Assembly: GCF_004341165.1 (NCBI RefSeq)
Contig: NZ_SLZR01000005.1
Span: forward strand, 124,001-188,000
From: Reinekea marinisedimentorum
GTDB taxonomy: Bacteria > Pseudomonadota > Gammaproteobacteria > Pseudomonadales > Natronospirillaceae
Direction: 5' to 3'
DNA: 64,000 nucleotides
In this document: piece after piece, positions 7,857-16,337 of the stretch
Position numbering within the stretch: position 1 is the stretch's first letter
Layout: the number at the start of each line of letters is the position of its first letter
Position numbers and translations under genes: made by a program
The notes under the pieces: model-generated
Database searches by the model: none
Seen by the model: only the letters and a program-made list of their open reading frames with translations
Told to the model about the DNA's origin: nothing

Positions 7857-9698
7857 TTAGTGTGCAATATGCTCTAGAAATAGCACCATACTTGAATCAC
7901 ACGGATACCTTATATAATGACACCGACTTGAAACTGAAAGAGATTTCTTTGCAGCGTCTATTGCCACCCCTGTTAAGCCTGCAGAATATGCCCAATAAGC
8001 CTTTTGGCTCAACAAATAATCTTTCGCTTCAACACCTATAGCCAAGTCCAAAGTAGTAAGCGCACCATTCAAGTCGTGATCGGCCGCATACAGCTGCGCT
8101 TTTTCAAATAAAATTATGACCTTGTAACGGTCACGCACCTGACTGGCCGCCAAAACTGGCGACAAATACTCATGCAACGCAGCACTATCAAACATACAAG
8201 CCGATTTCCTGTATGCCCCTACAATATCTCTAATAAAACTAATATATGCAGCATCAACAGATCCTTCGAATAACTCAGGAAGCAACGTGGCACCTTCTTC
8301 TGAATTACACATGAGAAGAAACTTAAGCCTTTCTCTAACAATTGGCGGGAGTCGTTCAACCTCATTTAAAGCTTGTTCGAATCTAGCGTGTTTAATCAAC
8401 TGCCAAACAAAGTTACTCTGCGCCCTTTTTGATAAAGGGTTTTCTTCAGCATAAACTGCAGCCAGTTCAAGTGGGTCGTCATATTGCTGATTGGAAAATC
8501 CAATCATTACAATAAGAAATACAAAAATAGATATGAGAAGTGCTATTATTTTTGAGTGATCGAATAAGTAACGCTCAGCAGTCATAATTAACAAAACTAC
8601 TAGACCAAGGGATGAAATGTAGTTCCGATGCTCAAAATATAACTCAAGCGGAACGAACAATGACTCCAATAAATGACCAGTAAAATACCAAAGCACACAG
8701 ATCCTAACGCTATTTGACCCTTTCAATAAACAAAACGCACTTCCAATCCAAAACAATACCGACCAGGCAATATTTCCAATGGCATACCATTCATCTAAAT
8801 TTGAATGCCCTACCATCATACCAGTACCCGATATTTTCAAAGTAAATACTTTTAAAGCATATTGAGGAATAATAATTATTAGTTCCACTAAAGCTCGATC
8901 AATGGCAGTAAAATCACGCAGCCACCAACCCGATGAGTCCGCTACCGCCCTCAAGTTAATAACAAGAACACCAAAAACAAAAACAAAAACAACTGCACGG
9001 ATCAAGTATCTATACAACCTAGAAACCAAGATGAAACATCTAGACACCCAGAGTTCTATAAGCAATATATAACCAGGTAAAAGCAATGCACTTTCTTTAG
9101 ACAGCACTGCCAATAGCCCCAATTGAAAAATAAACACGAAAACAAAAAGTGTCTTTCTAACGCTTGCATAAGGTGATATGCGCCACAAGGTAAAAACCAA
9201 CATAGCTACATATGAGAACATCGCAGAAATGGATGTCATTCTTTGCACGACTGATAAAACCGGGCCAGAATTAACTGGTATAACAGCCCAATATAACGCT
9301 ACAAATGATGCAAAAAGAAAGGCTCGGCTACTCGACATCCCCTTAAATATTAATAACCTACCCAAGATCAATGAAATCAAACAAAAGTTAATTAAATGAA
9401 TCGCTAAGTTTAGCGCCCTATGAGTAACAGGGTCTGATGGCCAACTAAAGTCACTAACAAGAAAAGATAACATAGATATTGGCCTACCTAGCGGACCACT
9501 ATCATTCGTCAAAATGAACTTCATCATACCAAGCAGGTCATCATAACTAGAGATCCCGCTCATAGAGTTCAAGTTTGAATAATCGTCTAAAATAAAAGGG
9601 GCATTTAGCAGGGGCCGCAGAACGATATACGCAATGACTATACACACAAAAAAGCCGTATATTTCTATACGGCTTTTTATTAATTCGCTTAATTTCAC
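7857..9698 (-). CDS. GT-C-type membrane glycosyltransferase with C-terminal helical repeats, directly after pilA
   Basis: The product is 613 residues from GTG 9698; V18 (GTG at 9647) is an alternative start. About ten membrane segments fill residues 15-400. The first periplasmic loop holds an Asp pair (D38-D39 in FILDDYSN), followed by GPLGRPISML and HRALNLAIHLIN, then LELYFEHRNYISSLG. These are the GT-C landmarks of PMT/TMTC-like enzymes that take sugars from polyprenyl phosphates. The last about 200 residues are soluble helical repeats resembling TPRs. The start lies 21 nt after the pilA stop. A strong terminator lies inside codons 7-17 (see that entry). Transfer of a glycan to pilin is inferred from position. 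Confidence 0.72.
   Translation of the reverse strand: MKLSELIKSRIEIYGFFVCIVIAYIVLRPLLNAPFILDDYSNLNSMSGISSYDDLLGMMKFILTNDSGPLGRPISMLSFLVSDFSWPSDPVTHRALNLAIHLINFCLISLILGRLLIFKGMSSSRAFLFASFVALYWAVIPVNSGPVLSVVQRMTSISAMFSYVAMLVFTLWRISPYASVRKTLFVFVFIFQLGLLAVLSKESALLLPGYILLIELWVSRCFILVSRLYRYLIRAVVFVFVFGVLVINLRAVADSSGWWLRDFTAIDRALVELIIIIPQYALKVFTLKISGTGMMVGHSNLDEWYAIGNIAWSVLFWIGSAFCLLKGSNSVRICVLWYFTGHLLESLFVPLELYFEHRNYISSLGLVVLLIMTAERYLFDHSKIIALLISIFVFLIVMIGFSNQQYDDPLELAAVYAEENPLSKRAQSNFVWQLIKHARFEQALNEVERLPPIVRERLKFLLMCNSEEGATLLPELFEGSVDAAYISFIRDIVGAYRKSACMFDSAALHEYLSPVLAASQVRDRYKVIILFEKAQLYAADHDLNGALTTLDLAIGVEAKDYLLSQKAYWAYSAGLTGVAIDAAKKSLSVSSRCHYIRYPCDSSMVLFLEHIAH
9648..9678 (-). terminator. Intrinsic terminator after pilA, inside the first codons of the GT-C gene
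   Basis: On the minus strand AAAAAGCCGTATA pairs perfectly with TATACGGCTTTTT over a GAAA tetraloop (13-bp stem) and is followed by a six-T tract. It starts 41 nt after the pilA stop codon. It also reads as a terminator on the plus strand (loop TTTC, T5). It encodes about residues 7-17 of the GT-C protein, so that gene would depend on read-through or anti-termination by ribosomes. Confidence 0.85.
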
Positions 9699-9719
9699 GC
9701 TTCTAATTCAGCTCTCAAC

Positions 9720-10160
9720 TTAACGACAGTTCGCCGGCAAATACTTACTTTCAACTGTAGAACCCGTACAATCCCACTTCACACCAGTAGCGGAGCTACC
9801 AGTACCAGCCATAATCACCGTACCGCTAGCAGAAGCATTACCAATACCACCAGTATCAATTGTAAAACTAATTGACGCATTTGTAGCATCCGTACGACTA
9901 AAGGCTATCGCACTTACATAATCAGACTGACCCGCATTAGTATTCACACCAGCAGATGCGGCACCGGTTGGCATCGATCCCATCGACACAAAGTACTCAG
10001 ACACAGAAGTCTTTGCCGCTGCAGACAAGCCCATAACTTCTGAAATCTTCGCACGAGTAATGTAATCCTGATAAGCAGGCAACGCTACCGCAGCCAAAAT
10101 ACCGATAATCGCAACAACGATCATCAATTCAATAAGAGTAAAGCCCTGTTGCTTTTTCAT
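9720..10160 (-). CDS. pilA: Type IVa major pilin (prepilin)
   Basis: The product is 146 residues. It has a six-residue leader MKKQQG, then the methylated Phe and Glu5 of [19 protein letters not shown], the class IVa prepilin signal cut by PilD, followed by the long N-terminal helix ([13 protein letters not shown]). The C-terminal part is rich in Ser, Thr, Gly and Ala. It carries two cysteines (in KWDCTG and PANCR) that would form the D-region disulfide loop. The last residue is Arg, not the Ser that TfpO glycosylates in P. aeruginosa group I pilins. A CTGGAG ribosome site precedes ATG 10160. It is divergent from pilB, with a sigma-54-type promoter upstream. Confidence 0.97.
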   Translation of the reverse strand: MKKQQGFTLIELMIVVAIIGILAAVALPAYQDYITRAKISEVMGLSAAAKTSVSEYFVSMGSMPTGAASAGVNTNAGQSDYVSAIAFSRTDATNASISFTIDTGGIGNASASGTVIMAGTGSSATGVKWDCTGSTVESKYLPANCR

Positions 10161-10235
10161 AATAGAACTCCAGATAAATTAATTTTTGATTCTTTGTTGA
10201 GCGTTTGCGCCCAGCAAACAACCTCATGCTAAGTG

Positions 10236-10254
10236 AAAGCATTTACCATGCCAA
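10236..10254 (-). promoter_or_regulatory. Candidate sigma-54 promoter of pilA
   Basis: On the minus strand TTGGCATGGTAAATGCTTT has GG and GC dinucleotides separated by exactly 10 nt, as in the -24/-12 consensus TGGCAC-N5-TTGC. Transcription would start near 10227, giving a leader of about 67 nt. P. aeruginosa pilA is RpoN/PilR dependent, so this is expected. The rest of the 311-bp pilA-pilB gap shows only the repeat at 10336. Confidence 0.7.
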
Positions 10255-10335
10255 TAGAAAACTCTCAGTAAAGCCCAAAAGAATCGGCTAGTTCACTTAA
10301 TTCAGCCTTATTGCTACTACCACTGAAGAGCGAAT

Positions 10336-10354
10336 AGTGACAAAAAACGTCACT
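10336..10354. promoter_or_regulatory. Inverted repeat upstream of pilA (possible PilR-type activator site)
   Basis: AGTGAC and GTCACT are separated by AAAAAAC, about 90 bp upstream of the sigma-54 site. On the minus strand it contains a T-run followed by TGTC, reminiscent of the T-rich TGTC sites reported for PilR. The assignment is tentative. Confidence 0.4.
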
Positions 10355-10471
10355 TGCTGGCCAGCATGAGCAAAACGCCATCCTGTGAACTGGTGTATTC
10401 CCCCTACAAGCAGCACTAAGCTATACTCAATCGGTATTTGAAAGCTTAATTTAAAAGCAACAGGGTGGTTT

Positions 10472-12169
10472 ATGACAACATCTTTAGGCGGCTTAGCAAG
10501 AAGGCTTGTTTCCGAAGGGATAATTACTGAAGAGCAGGCGCTAACATCAAGCAAGGAGGCAAGCAAAGATAAGAAAGGTCTTGTCCCCTACCTGGTTGAG
10601 AATGATTTCGCAGAATCCTTCAAAATTGCGTCTGTTGCCGCGGATGAATTCGGCACCCCGTTTTTTGATCTCGATACCTATGATTTCGAGCTATTCCCGA
10701 AAGACTTAGTCGCAACCAATATGATCATCACCCACCATGCTATACCCTTGGTTAAGCGTGGAACCCGGCTATTTATTGCTGTATCGGACCCAACCAACCT
10801 GGTAGCCATTGATGAAATAAAGTTCCATACCGGATTAAGTGTTGATGCAGTACTCGTTGAAGAAAATAAGCTCAAAGCCGCCATTGATCGTGTAGCTGAT
10901 GATGTTGATGACTCATTCGGCGATTTTGATGAGGAATCAATAGGTGACTTAGATGTAGTCGATACCAGCAAACAAGAAGATGACGAAAATATTGGCGACG
11001 GTAGCGATGATGCCCCCGTGGTTAGGTTCATCAACCAAATGCTGTTAAGCGCCATTAAGAAAGGCGCATCAGACTTGCACTTTGAGCCCTATGAAAAAAC
11101 CTATCGCGTCCGGTTCCGTATAGATGGCGTTCTGCAAACCATCGCAAAGCCGCCGATCGGCCTTGGCCCTAAAATGGCAGCTCGCTTGAAGGTAATGTCT
11201 AACCTGGATATATCTGAACGGCGCATTCCACAAGATGGTCGTATCAAGCTGAAAATATCCAAAACTAAAGCTATCGACTTCCGAGTAAATACCCTGCCGA
11301 CCCTATTTGGGGAAAAAGTGGTCATGCGAATTCTGGACCCCTCTTCAGCGAAAATGGGCATCGATGCCCTGGGCTACGAAGAAGACCAGAAAGACATGTA
11401 TATGACGGCGCTCGAAAAACCTCAGGGTATGATCTTGGTAACAGGCCCTACGGGCTCCGGTAAAACCGTATCGCTTTATACCGGCCTGAATATACTTAAC
11501 CGGGAAGGCACCAATATTTCCACGGCTGAAGACCCGGTAGAAATCAACCTGGAAGGCATTAATCAGGTAAACGTAAATAACAAGGTAGGTTTAGACTTTG
11601 CCGTTGCGCTACGCTCGTTCCTGCGGCAAGACCCGGACATTATCATGGTGGGTGAGATTCGGGATTTAGAAACCGCCTCCATTGCCATTAAGGCCGCACA
11701 AACCGGGCACATGGTGATGTCGACCCTGCACACCAACAGCGCCGCAGAAACCTTGACGCGCATGATGAACATGGGCGTTCCATCTTTCAACCTCGCAACT
11801 ACAATCAACCTAATCATTGCTCAACGCCTGGCCCGCCGCCTGTGCAGCAAGTGCAAAGCACCAGCAGAGATACCGGAAGATGTTCTGTTGAAAGAAGGCT
11901 TTACTGAAGAAATGGTGAAGACAGCAACCATTTTCAAACCTGTGGGCTGTGATGCCTGCAACAAAGGCTATAAAGGTCGGGTAGGTATATATGAAGTAGT
12001 TCGCATTACACCACCTATTTCCAAGATTATTATGGAAGAAGGCAACGCGTTAGAGTTAAATCAAGAGTTTGAAAAGCAAGGCTTTAATAGCCTGAGAATG
12101 TCAGGTTTAATAAAAGCCGCGAATGGATTGACAAGCCTGGAAGAAGTAAACCGAGTAACTACAGATTAA
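10472..12169 (+). CDS. pilB: Type IV pilus extension ATPase PilB
   Basis: This hexameric cytoplasmic motor powers pilus assembly. The product is 565 residues, nearly the same as P. aeruginosa PilB. An MshEN-like N-terminal domain (about 1-150) is followed by an acidic linker (DDSFGDFDEES) and the GspE core. The core has Walker A GPTGSGKT at 325-332, Asp box AEDPVE, Walker B RQDPDIIMVGEIRD and the His box STLHTNSAAET. The zinc-binding cysteines CSKCKAP and CDACNKGYKGR lie near the C-terminus. pilC follows after 10 nt, so pilB-pilC-pilD-coaE-yacG look like one operon. It is divergent from pilA. Confidence 0.97.
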   Translation: MTTSLGGLARRLVSEGIITEEQALTSSKEASKDKKGLVPYLVENDFAESFKIASVAADEFGTPFFDLDTYDFELFPKDLVATNMIITHHAIPLVKRGTRLFIAVSDPTNLVAIDEIKFHTGLSVDAVLVEENKLKAAIDRVADDVDDSFGDFDEESIGDLDVVDTSKQEDDENIGDGSDDAPVVRFINQMLLSAIKKGASDLHFEPYEKTYRVRFRIDGVLQTIAKPPIGLGPKMAARLKVMSNLDISERRIPQDGRIKLKISKTKAIDFRVNTLPTLFGEKVVMRILDPSSAKMGIDALGYEEDQKDMYMTALEKPQGMILVTGPTGSGKTVSLYTGLNILNREGTNISTAEDPVEINLEGINQVNVNNKVGLDFAVALRSFLRQDPDIIMVGEIRDLETASIAIKAAQTGHMVMSTLHTNSAAETLTRMMNMGVPSFNLATTINLIIAQRLARRLCSKCKAPAEIPEDVLLKEGFTEEMVKTATIFKPVGCDACNKGYKGRVGIYEVVRITPPISKIIMEEGNALELNQEFEKQGFNSLRMSGLIKAANGLTSLEEVNRVTTD

Positions 12170-12179
12170 GGTGATGTAA

Positions 12180-13406
12180 ATGGCAGCCAACAGCGCAAAG
12201 CTCTCCGTCTTTGTTTATGAGGGTTTAGACAGAAACGGCAAACCCCGTAAAGGAGAAATCTCTGGCCTTAATGCATCCTGGGCAAAAGCAGAACTCAGAA
12301 AACAGGGTCTAATTAAAGTTAAGAAATTACAAAAGAAAAGAGCCGAAATAACACTGTTTGGCGGCGGTGGAAAGGTAAAGTCAGACGATATATCAGTGTT
12401 TACTCGCCAAATGGCCACCATGATGAAAGCAGGCGTGCCATTAATGCGTGCTTTCGAGATCGTTTCTGAGAGTCTCGAAAACAAAAAAATGGCCGAACTC
12501 GTTACAGCCATGAAAAACAATGTGGCCAACGGCGGCACTTTTGGTGGAGCTTTGCGAGAACACCCTAAATACTTTGATGAACTGTACTGCTCTCTAATCG
12601 AATCCGGTGAACAAGCCGGTGCACTGGAAACCATGCTAGATAGGGTGGCAATCTATAAAGAAAAATCAGAAGCCGTCAAGAGAAAGGTAAAGAGCGCCAT
12701 GAAGTACCCAATCACGGTACTTTCTGTTGCTGCTATCGTTACCGTTATTCTGCTGGTAAAGGTGGTTCCCACCTTTGCCGCAATGTTTGAGAGTTTTGGG
12801 GCAGATTTACCGCTGCCCACCCAAGTTGTTATGAACATGTCATCGGCATTGCAAGAGCGCGGCGTTCTTTGGGGCTTTGTTTTGCTTGCCGTAGGCATTG
12901 GCTTTCAACAAGCCTATCAAAGGTCAAAACCTTTCCGCCATGCCATTCAGCGCCTTACCGTTAAACTACCGATTTTCGGGCCTATCCTGTATCAATCTGC
13001 AATGGCACGGTACGCACGCACTCTTTCTACAACTTTTGCGGCAGGCGTTCCCTTGGTGCAGGCACTAGAATCAGCCGCCGGAGCTTCTGGCAATATCATC
13101 TATCAAAACGCCATTATGACGGTACGCAACGATGTTGAGGGCGGTTCAGAACTGGCTGGTTCAATGAAATCTACCGATGTATTCCCTGCCATGCTAATAC
13201 AGATGGTTTCTATTGGTGAACAATCCGGTTCACTGGATGAAATGCTAGGTAAGGCTGCAGTCATCTACGAAGAAGAAGTCGATGCTCAGGTTGAGGGTTT
13301 AACCTCCATGATGGAACCCCTCATCATGGCAATTCTCGGCATAGTCGTGGGCGGTTTAGTTATCTCCATGTATCTTCCAATCTTCCAGATGGGTAATGTT
13401 GTTTAA
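12180..13406 (+). CDS. pilC: Type IV pilus inner-membrane platform protein PilC
   Basis: The product is 408 residues with two tandem GspF domains (about 70-195 and 275-400). Each includes a helical bundle with the conserved FTRQMATMMKAGVPLMRAF and YARTLSTTFAAGVPLVQALE motifs, and there are three membrane segments, the last ending at the C-terminus. It couples PilB ATP hydrolysis to pilin insertion. Length is normal. Its stop codon shares one base with the pilD start (TAATG). Confidence 0.97.
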   Translation: MAANSAKLSVFVYEGLDRNGKPRKGEISGLNASWAKAELRKQGLIKVKKLQKKRAEITLFGGGGKVKSDDISVFTRQMATMMKAGVPLMRAFEIVSESLENKKMAELVTAMKNNVANGGTFGGALREHPKYFDELYCSLIESGEQAGALETMLDRVAIYKEKSEAVKRKVKSAMKYPITVLSVAAIVTVILLVKVVPTFAAMFESFGADLPLPTQVVMNMSSALQERGVLWGFVLLAVGIGFQQAYQRSKPFRHAIQRLTVKLPIFGPILYQSAMARYARTLSTTFAAGVPLVQALESAAGASGNIIYQNAIMTVRNDVEGGSELAGSMKSTDVFPAMLIQMVSIGEQSGSLDEMLGKAAVIYEEEVDAQVEGLTSMMEPLIMAILGIVVGGLVISMYLPIFQMGNVV

Positions 13407-14278
13407 TGATCGAACTACTTTCTGAAAACACGGTCGCCTACACAGCGACCGTTTTTGTTTTAAGCCTCTTAGTCGGCAGCTTCCTGAACGTGGTTATATA
13501 CCGCTTACCAGTGATGATGAAGAACGCCTGGCAATGTGAAATCGCCGAATTCCAGGAAGACGAAAAAGAGCTGGCCCGGCTGGAAAAAGAACCAGCATTC
13601 AACCTGATCAAGCCGGATTCAACCTGCCCGAAGTGCGGCCACAAAATTCGCGCCTGGGAGAACATCCCCGTGATCAGCTGGTTGGCACTGAGGGCAAAAT
13701 GCTCACAGTGCAAGAACCCTATCTCTGCCCGCTACCCAGCAATTGAGTTTATTACAGCGCTGCTTTCGGCCTTTATCGCATTTCAGTATGGCTTTGGTAC
13801 GGAATCATTCGCACTGGTCTTTTTCTGCTGGTGCCTGGTCGCTCTGACTTTTATTGATTTTGACACTCAACTGCTGCCAGACAGCATCACCTTGCCGCTG
13901 CTGTGGCTCGGCCTGCTGCTCAACCTGAATGGCACCTTCACTGCCATTAATAGTGCGGTAATTGGCGCAGTTGCCGGCTACCTGAGCCTGTGGAGCATCT
14001 ATTGGCTGTTTAAGCTACTGACTGGTAAGGAAGGCATGGGCTTTGGTGATTTCAAGCTTTTCGCAGCCTTTGGTGCCTGGTTTGGCTGGCTTGCACTGCC
14101 GATGATTATTCTGCTGTCTTCTCTGGTGGGTGCCGTTGTTGGTATTTTAATGATCGTCATCCGCGGGCGCGACAGACAGTTGCCCATCCCGTTCGGCCCC
14201 TATCTGTGCGGCGCTGCACTGGTCTACATCTTCTGGGGTGATGCCATTATGAACTGGTATTTAGGATCCATGGTGTGA
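13406..14278 (+). CDS. pilD: Prepilin peptidase / N-methyltransferase PilD
   Basis: This bifunctional integral membrane aspartyl protease removes the prepilin leader and methylates the new N-terminal Phe. The product is 290 residues. Zinc-site cysteines are C74, C77, C99 and C102 (CPKCGHK and CSQCKNP). The catalytic aspartates are D151 (IDFDTQLLPD) and D215 in the GMGFGDFK motif. About eight membrane segments follow the N-terminal loop. It processes PilA and minor pilins. It overlaps pilC by one base and coaE by four. Confidence 0.97.
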   Translation: MIELLSENTVAYTATVFVLSLLVGSFLNVVIYRLPVMMKNAWQCEIAEFQEDEKELARLEKEPAFNLIKPDSTCPKCGHKIRAWENIPVISWLALRAKCSQCKNPISARYPAIEFITALLSAFIAFQYGFGTESFALVFFCWCLVALTFIDFDTQLLPDSITLPLLWLGLLLNLNGTFTAINSAVIGAVAGYLSLWSIYWLFKLLTGKEGMGFGDFKLFAAFGAWFGWLALPMIILLSSLVGAVVGILMIVIRGRDRQLPIPFGPYLCGAALVYIFWGDAIMNWYLGSMV

Positions 14279-14874
14279 TCGTTGGCCTGACCGGTGGCAT
14301 CGGGTCTGGCAAGTCGACCGCATCACGCCTGTTCAAAACCAAAGGCATCGATGTTGTCGATGCTGATGTTGTTGCCCGCGAAGTTGTTGCGCCGGGCAAA
14401 CCCGCTTTAGAAGCCATTGCAAAGCACTTCGGTGTTGATATTCTTGCGAACGGTGAGCTCAACCGCCCTTTATTGCGGGAAATCATTTTTAACGATCCCG
14501 AGCAAAAGAACTGGCTGGAAACGCTGCTACACCCTTTAATCCACAAAGAAATTCTGCAGCAACTCAATACGGCTAAATCGCTTTACAGCATTCTGGAAGC
14601 CCCTCTATTGTTTGAGAACCGCCTGCATGACCTGTGCGAGCAAACCATTCTGGTGGATATTCCCGTTGAGCTTCAGCTGAGCAGAGCCAGCCAGCGCGAC
14701 AATACCAGCGAACAAGCCGTGCAGGCCATTATCAGTAGCCAAATGCCCCGAGCTGAAAAACTCAAACTTGCCGATATAGTTCTGGATAATTCTGCAGATG
14801 TAGCTACCCTTGCTCACCAAGTGAATGAAGCCCATTTAAAGCTGCTAACGGAAGCAAAAAGCCATCAACCATGA
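14275..14874 (+). CDS. coaE: Dephospho-CoA kinase
   Basis: This enzyme catalyses the last step of coenzyme A synthesis, phosphorylating the 3'-OH of dephospho-CoA. The product is 199 residues with the P-loop [12 protein letters not shown] at the N-terminus, [10 protein letters not shown], the [10 protein letters not shown] helix and VLEAPLLFE-type core strand ([10 protein letters not shown]). The start is GTG 14275, overlapping the pilD stop by four bases (GTGA), which suggests translational coupling. The pilD-coaE-yacG order is conserved in Pseudomonas. Confidence 0.96.
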   Translation: MIVGLTGGIGSGKSTASRLFKTKGIDVVDADVVAREVVAPGKPALEAIAKHFGVDILANGELNRPLLREIIFNDPEQKNWLETLLHPLIHKEILQQLNTAKSLYSILEAPLLFENRLHDLCEQTILVDIPVELQLSRASQRDNTSEQAVQAIISSQMPRAEKLKLADIVLDNSADVATLAHQVNEAHLKLLTEAKSHQP

Positions 14875-15077
14875 CAAAAGTTAATTGCCCTACCTGCCAG
14901 AAAGAAATTGAATATTCAAAAGATAACCCATACCGACCTTTTTGCAGCAAACGCTGCCAGCTGATCGATTTAGGCGACTGGGCTTCAGAAAGCCACAAAA
15001 TAGAAGGTAAAAGCGCTAAGGAAGAGATGCTGTCAGAAGAATTAGAGCAAATTATTAAGGACTCACTGCTCAAGTAA
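14871..15077 (+). CDS. yacG: DNA gyrase inhibitor YacG (small zinc protein)
   Basis: The product is 68 residues with one zinc site formed by CPTC and FCSKRC, followed by IDLGDW, the YacG signature; the C-terminus is acidic. In E. coli YacG binds GyrB and blocks its DNA binding. The start overlaps the coaE stop (ATGA). It is the last gene of the pil operon, and its stop lies in the hairpin at 15062-15085. Confidence 0.93.
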   Translation: MTKVNCPTCQKEIEYSKDNPYRPFCSKRCQLIDLGDWASESHKIEGKSAKEEMLSEELEQIIKDSLLK

Positions 15078-15085
15078 GCAGTGAG
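15062..15085. terminator. Hairpin between convergent yacG and argJ
   Basis: CTCACTGCT pairs perfectly with AGCAGTGAG over CAAGTA. It includes the yacG stop codon and lacks a T tract on either strand, so it is a weak or Rho-assisted terminator candidate. Confidence 0.4.
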
Positions 15086-15102
15086 CATCCATATTCAGCC
15101 GA

Positions 15103-16326
15103 TCAGGAGCGGTATTCGGCGTTAATCCTTACGTACTCATAAGAAAGATCCGAAGTCCAAACCGACTCGGTCACTTCACCGCGGGCCAGGCAGATACGAA
15201 CATTAATTTCCTCACCGGAAACGGCCTTCGTACCCTGCTCTTCGGTATAGCCGGGTGCACGCTGACCTTCATCAACAATCTGTACATCACCCAGATATAC
15301 ATCTATCTGATCAACATCCAGATTTTCAACACCGCTCTTACCAACGGCCATTAAAATTCGGCCCCAGTTAGCGTCTGAAGCTGACATCGCCGTTTTAAAC
15401 AATGGGCTATCGGCTACGGAATAGGCAACCTTTAAGGCTTCAGCACGATCAACAGCGCCCTCAACCTTCACCTCAATAAACTTATTGGCCCCTTCACCAT
15501 CCCGGATAATCTGGTGCGCCAGAGAAAGCATGACATCCTTCACTGTGGAGAGCAGCTGTTGATACAGCGGATCTGCTTCATCGACTACCGCAGACGCGTT
15601 TGACTGACCGGTTGCCATCAAAACACAGGCATCGTTTGTGGAGGTATCGCTGTCCACGGTAATGCGGTTAAAAGACGACTCAGTCGCCTCGGTAGTGATC
15701 TTTTGCAGCAGCCCTGCAGGCACTTTGGCATCGGTGGCTACAAACGCCAGCATGGTCGCCATATTCGGGCGAATCATGCCAGAGCCTTTAGAGATGCCGG
15801 TAACGGTAATGGTTTCACCTTCAAACTCAAACTGCCGGGTCGCGCCCTTAGGGCGGGTATCGGTGGTCATAATACCCTGCGCAGCATCCATCCAGTTATC
15901 AACCGCCAACGCCTCAAGAGCGTTTGGCAAACCGTTTGAGATCGCCGTCATCGGCAGGTATTCACCAATAACACCGGTGGAAAACGGCAGAACCTGATTA
16001 ACGTCTACTGAGCGCTTCGCAGCCAGACGGGTGCAGGTTTCCATTGCATCCTCCAGCCCTTGCTTACCGGTTCCGGCATTAGCATTGCCGGTATTAATAA
16101 CCAGCAAGCGGATATCGTTGGTTTCCGCCAGGTGCTGCTTACAGACAGTGACTGGTGCTGCACAGAAGGCATTTTTAGTAAACACGGCACCAACAGTTGA
16201 GCCGGGAGTCAGCTCGATAACGGTCAAATCCCGCCGGCCAACCTTTTTGATTCCCGCACAGGTAACACCCAAAGAAATGCCACTAACAGGCAACAAAGGT
16301 TCCGTAATTCCTGCTCCAACAGCCAT
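15103..16326 (-). CDS. argJ: Bifunctional ornithine acetyltransferase / N-acetylglutamate synthase
   Basis: ArgJ moves the acetyl group from N-acetylornithine to glutamate and can also make N-acetylglutamate from acetyl-CoA, completing the cyclic arginine pathway. The product is 407 residues. The self-cleavage site is in MIRPNMATMLAF, whose Thr becomes the nucleophile of the beta chain. Other family motifs are NTGNANAGTG and SDANWGRILMAVG. It follows secA by 11 nt on the same strand, the same pairing as in Pseudomonas. Confidence 0.96.
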   Translation of the reverse strand: MAVGAGITEPLLPVSGISLGVTCAGIKKVGRRDLTVIELTPGSTVGAVFTKNAFCAAPVTVCKQHLAETNDIRLLVINTGNANAGTGKQGLEDAMETCTRLAAKRSVDVNQVLPFSTGVIGEYLPMTAISNGLPNALEALAVDNWMDAAQGIMTTDTRPKGATRQFEFEGETITVTGISKGSGMIRPNMATMLAFVATDAKVPAGLLQKITTEATESSFNRITVDSDTSTNDACVLMATGQSNASAVVDEADPLYQQLLSTVKDVMLSLAHQIIRDGEGANKFIEVKVEGAVDRAEALKVAYSVADSPLFKTAMSASDANWGRILMAVGKSGVENLDVDQIDVYLGDVQIVDEGQRAPGYTEEQGTKAVSGEEINVRICLARGEVTESVWTSDLSYEYVRINAEYRS

Positions 16327-16337
16327 AACGCCTCCGC

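Noticed and set aside
9178-9399. 73-residue plus-strand frame inside the GT-C gene
   Set aside because: No ribosome site and no protein resemblance; the minus-strand membrane protein is well supported.
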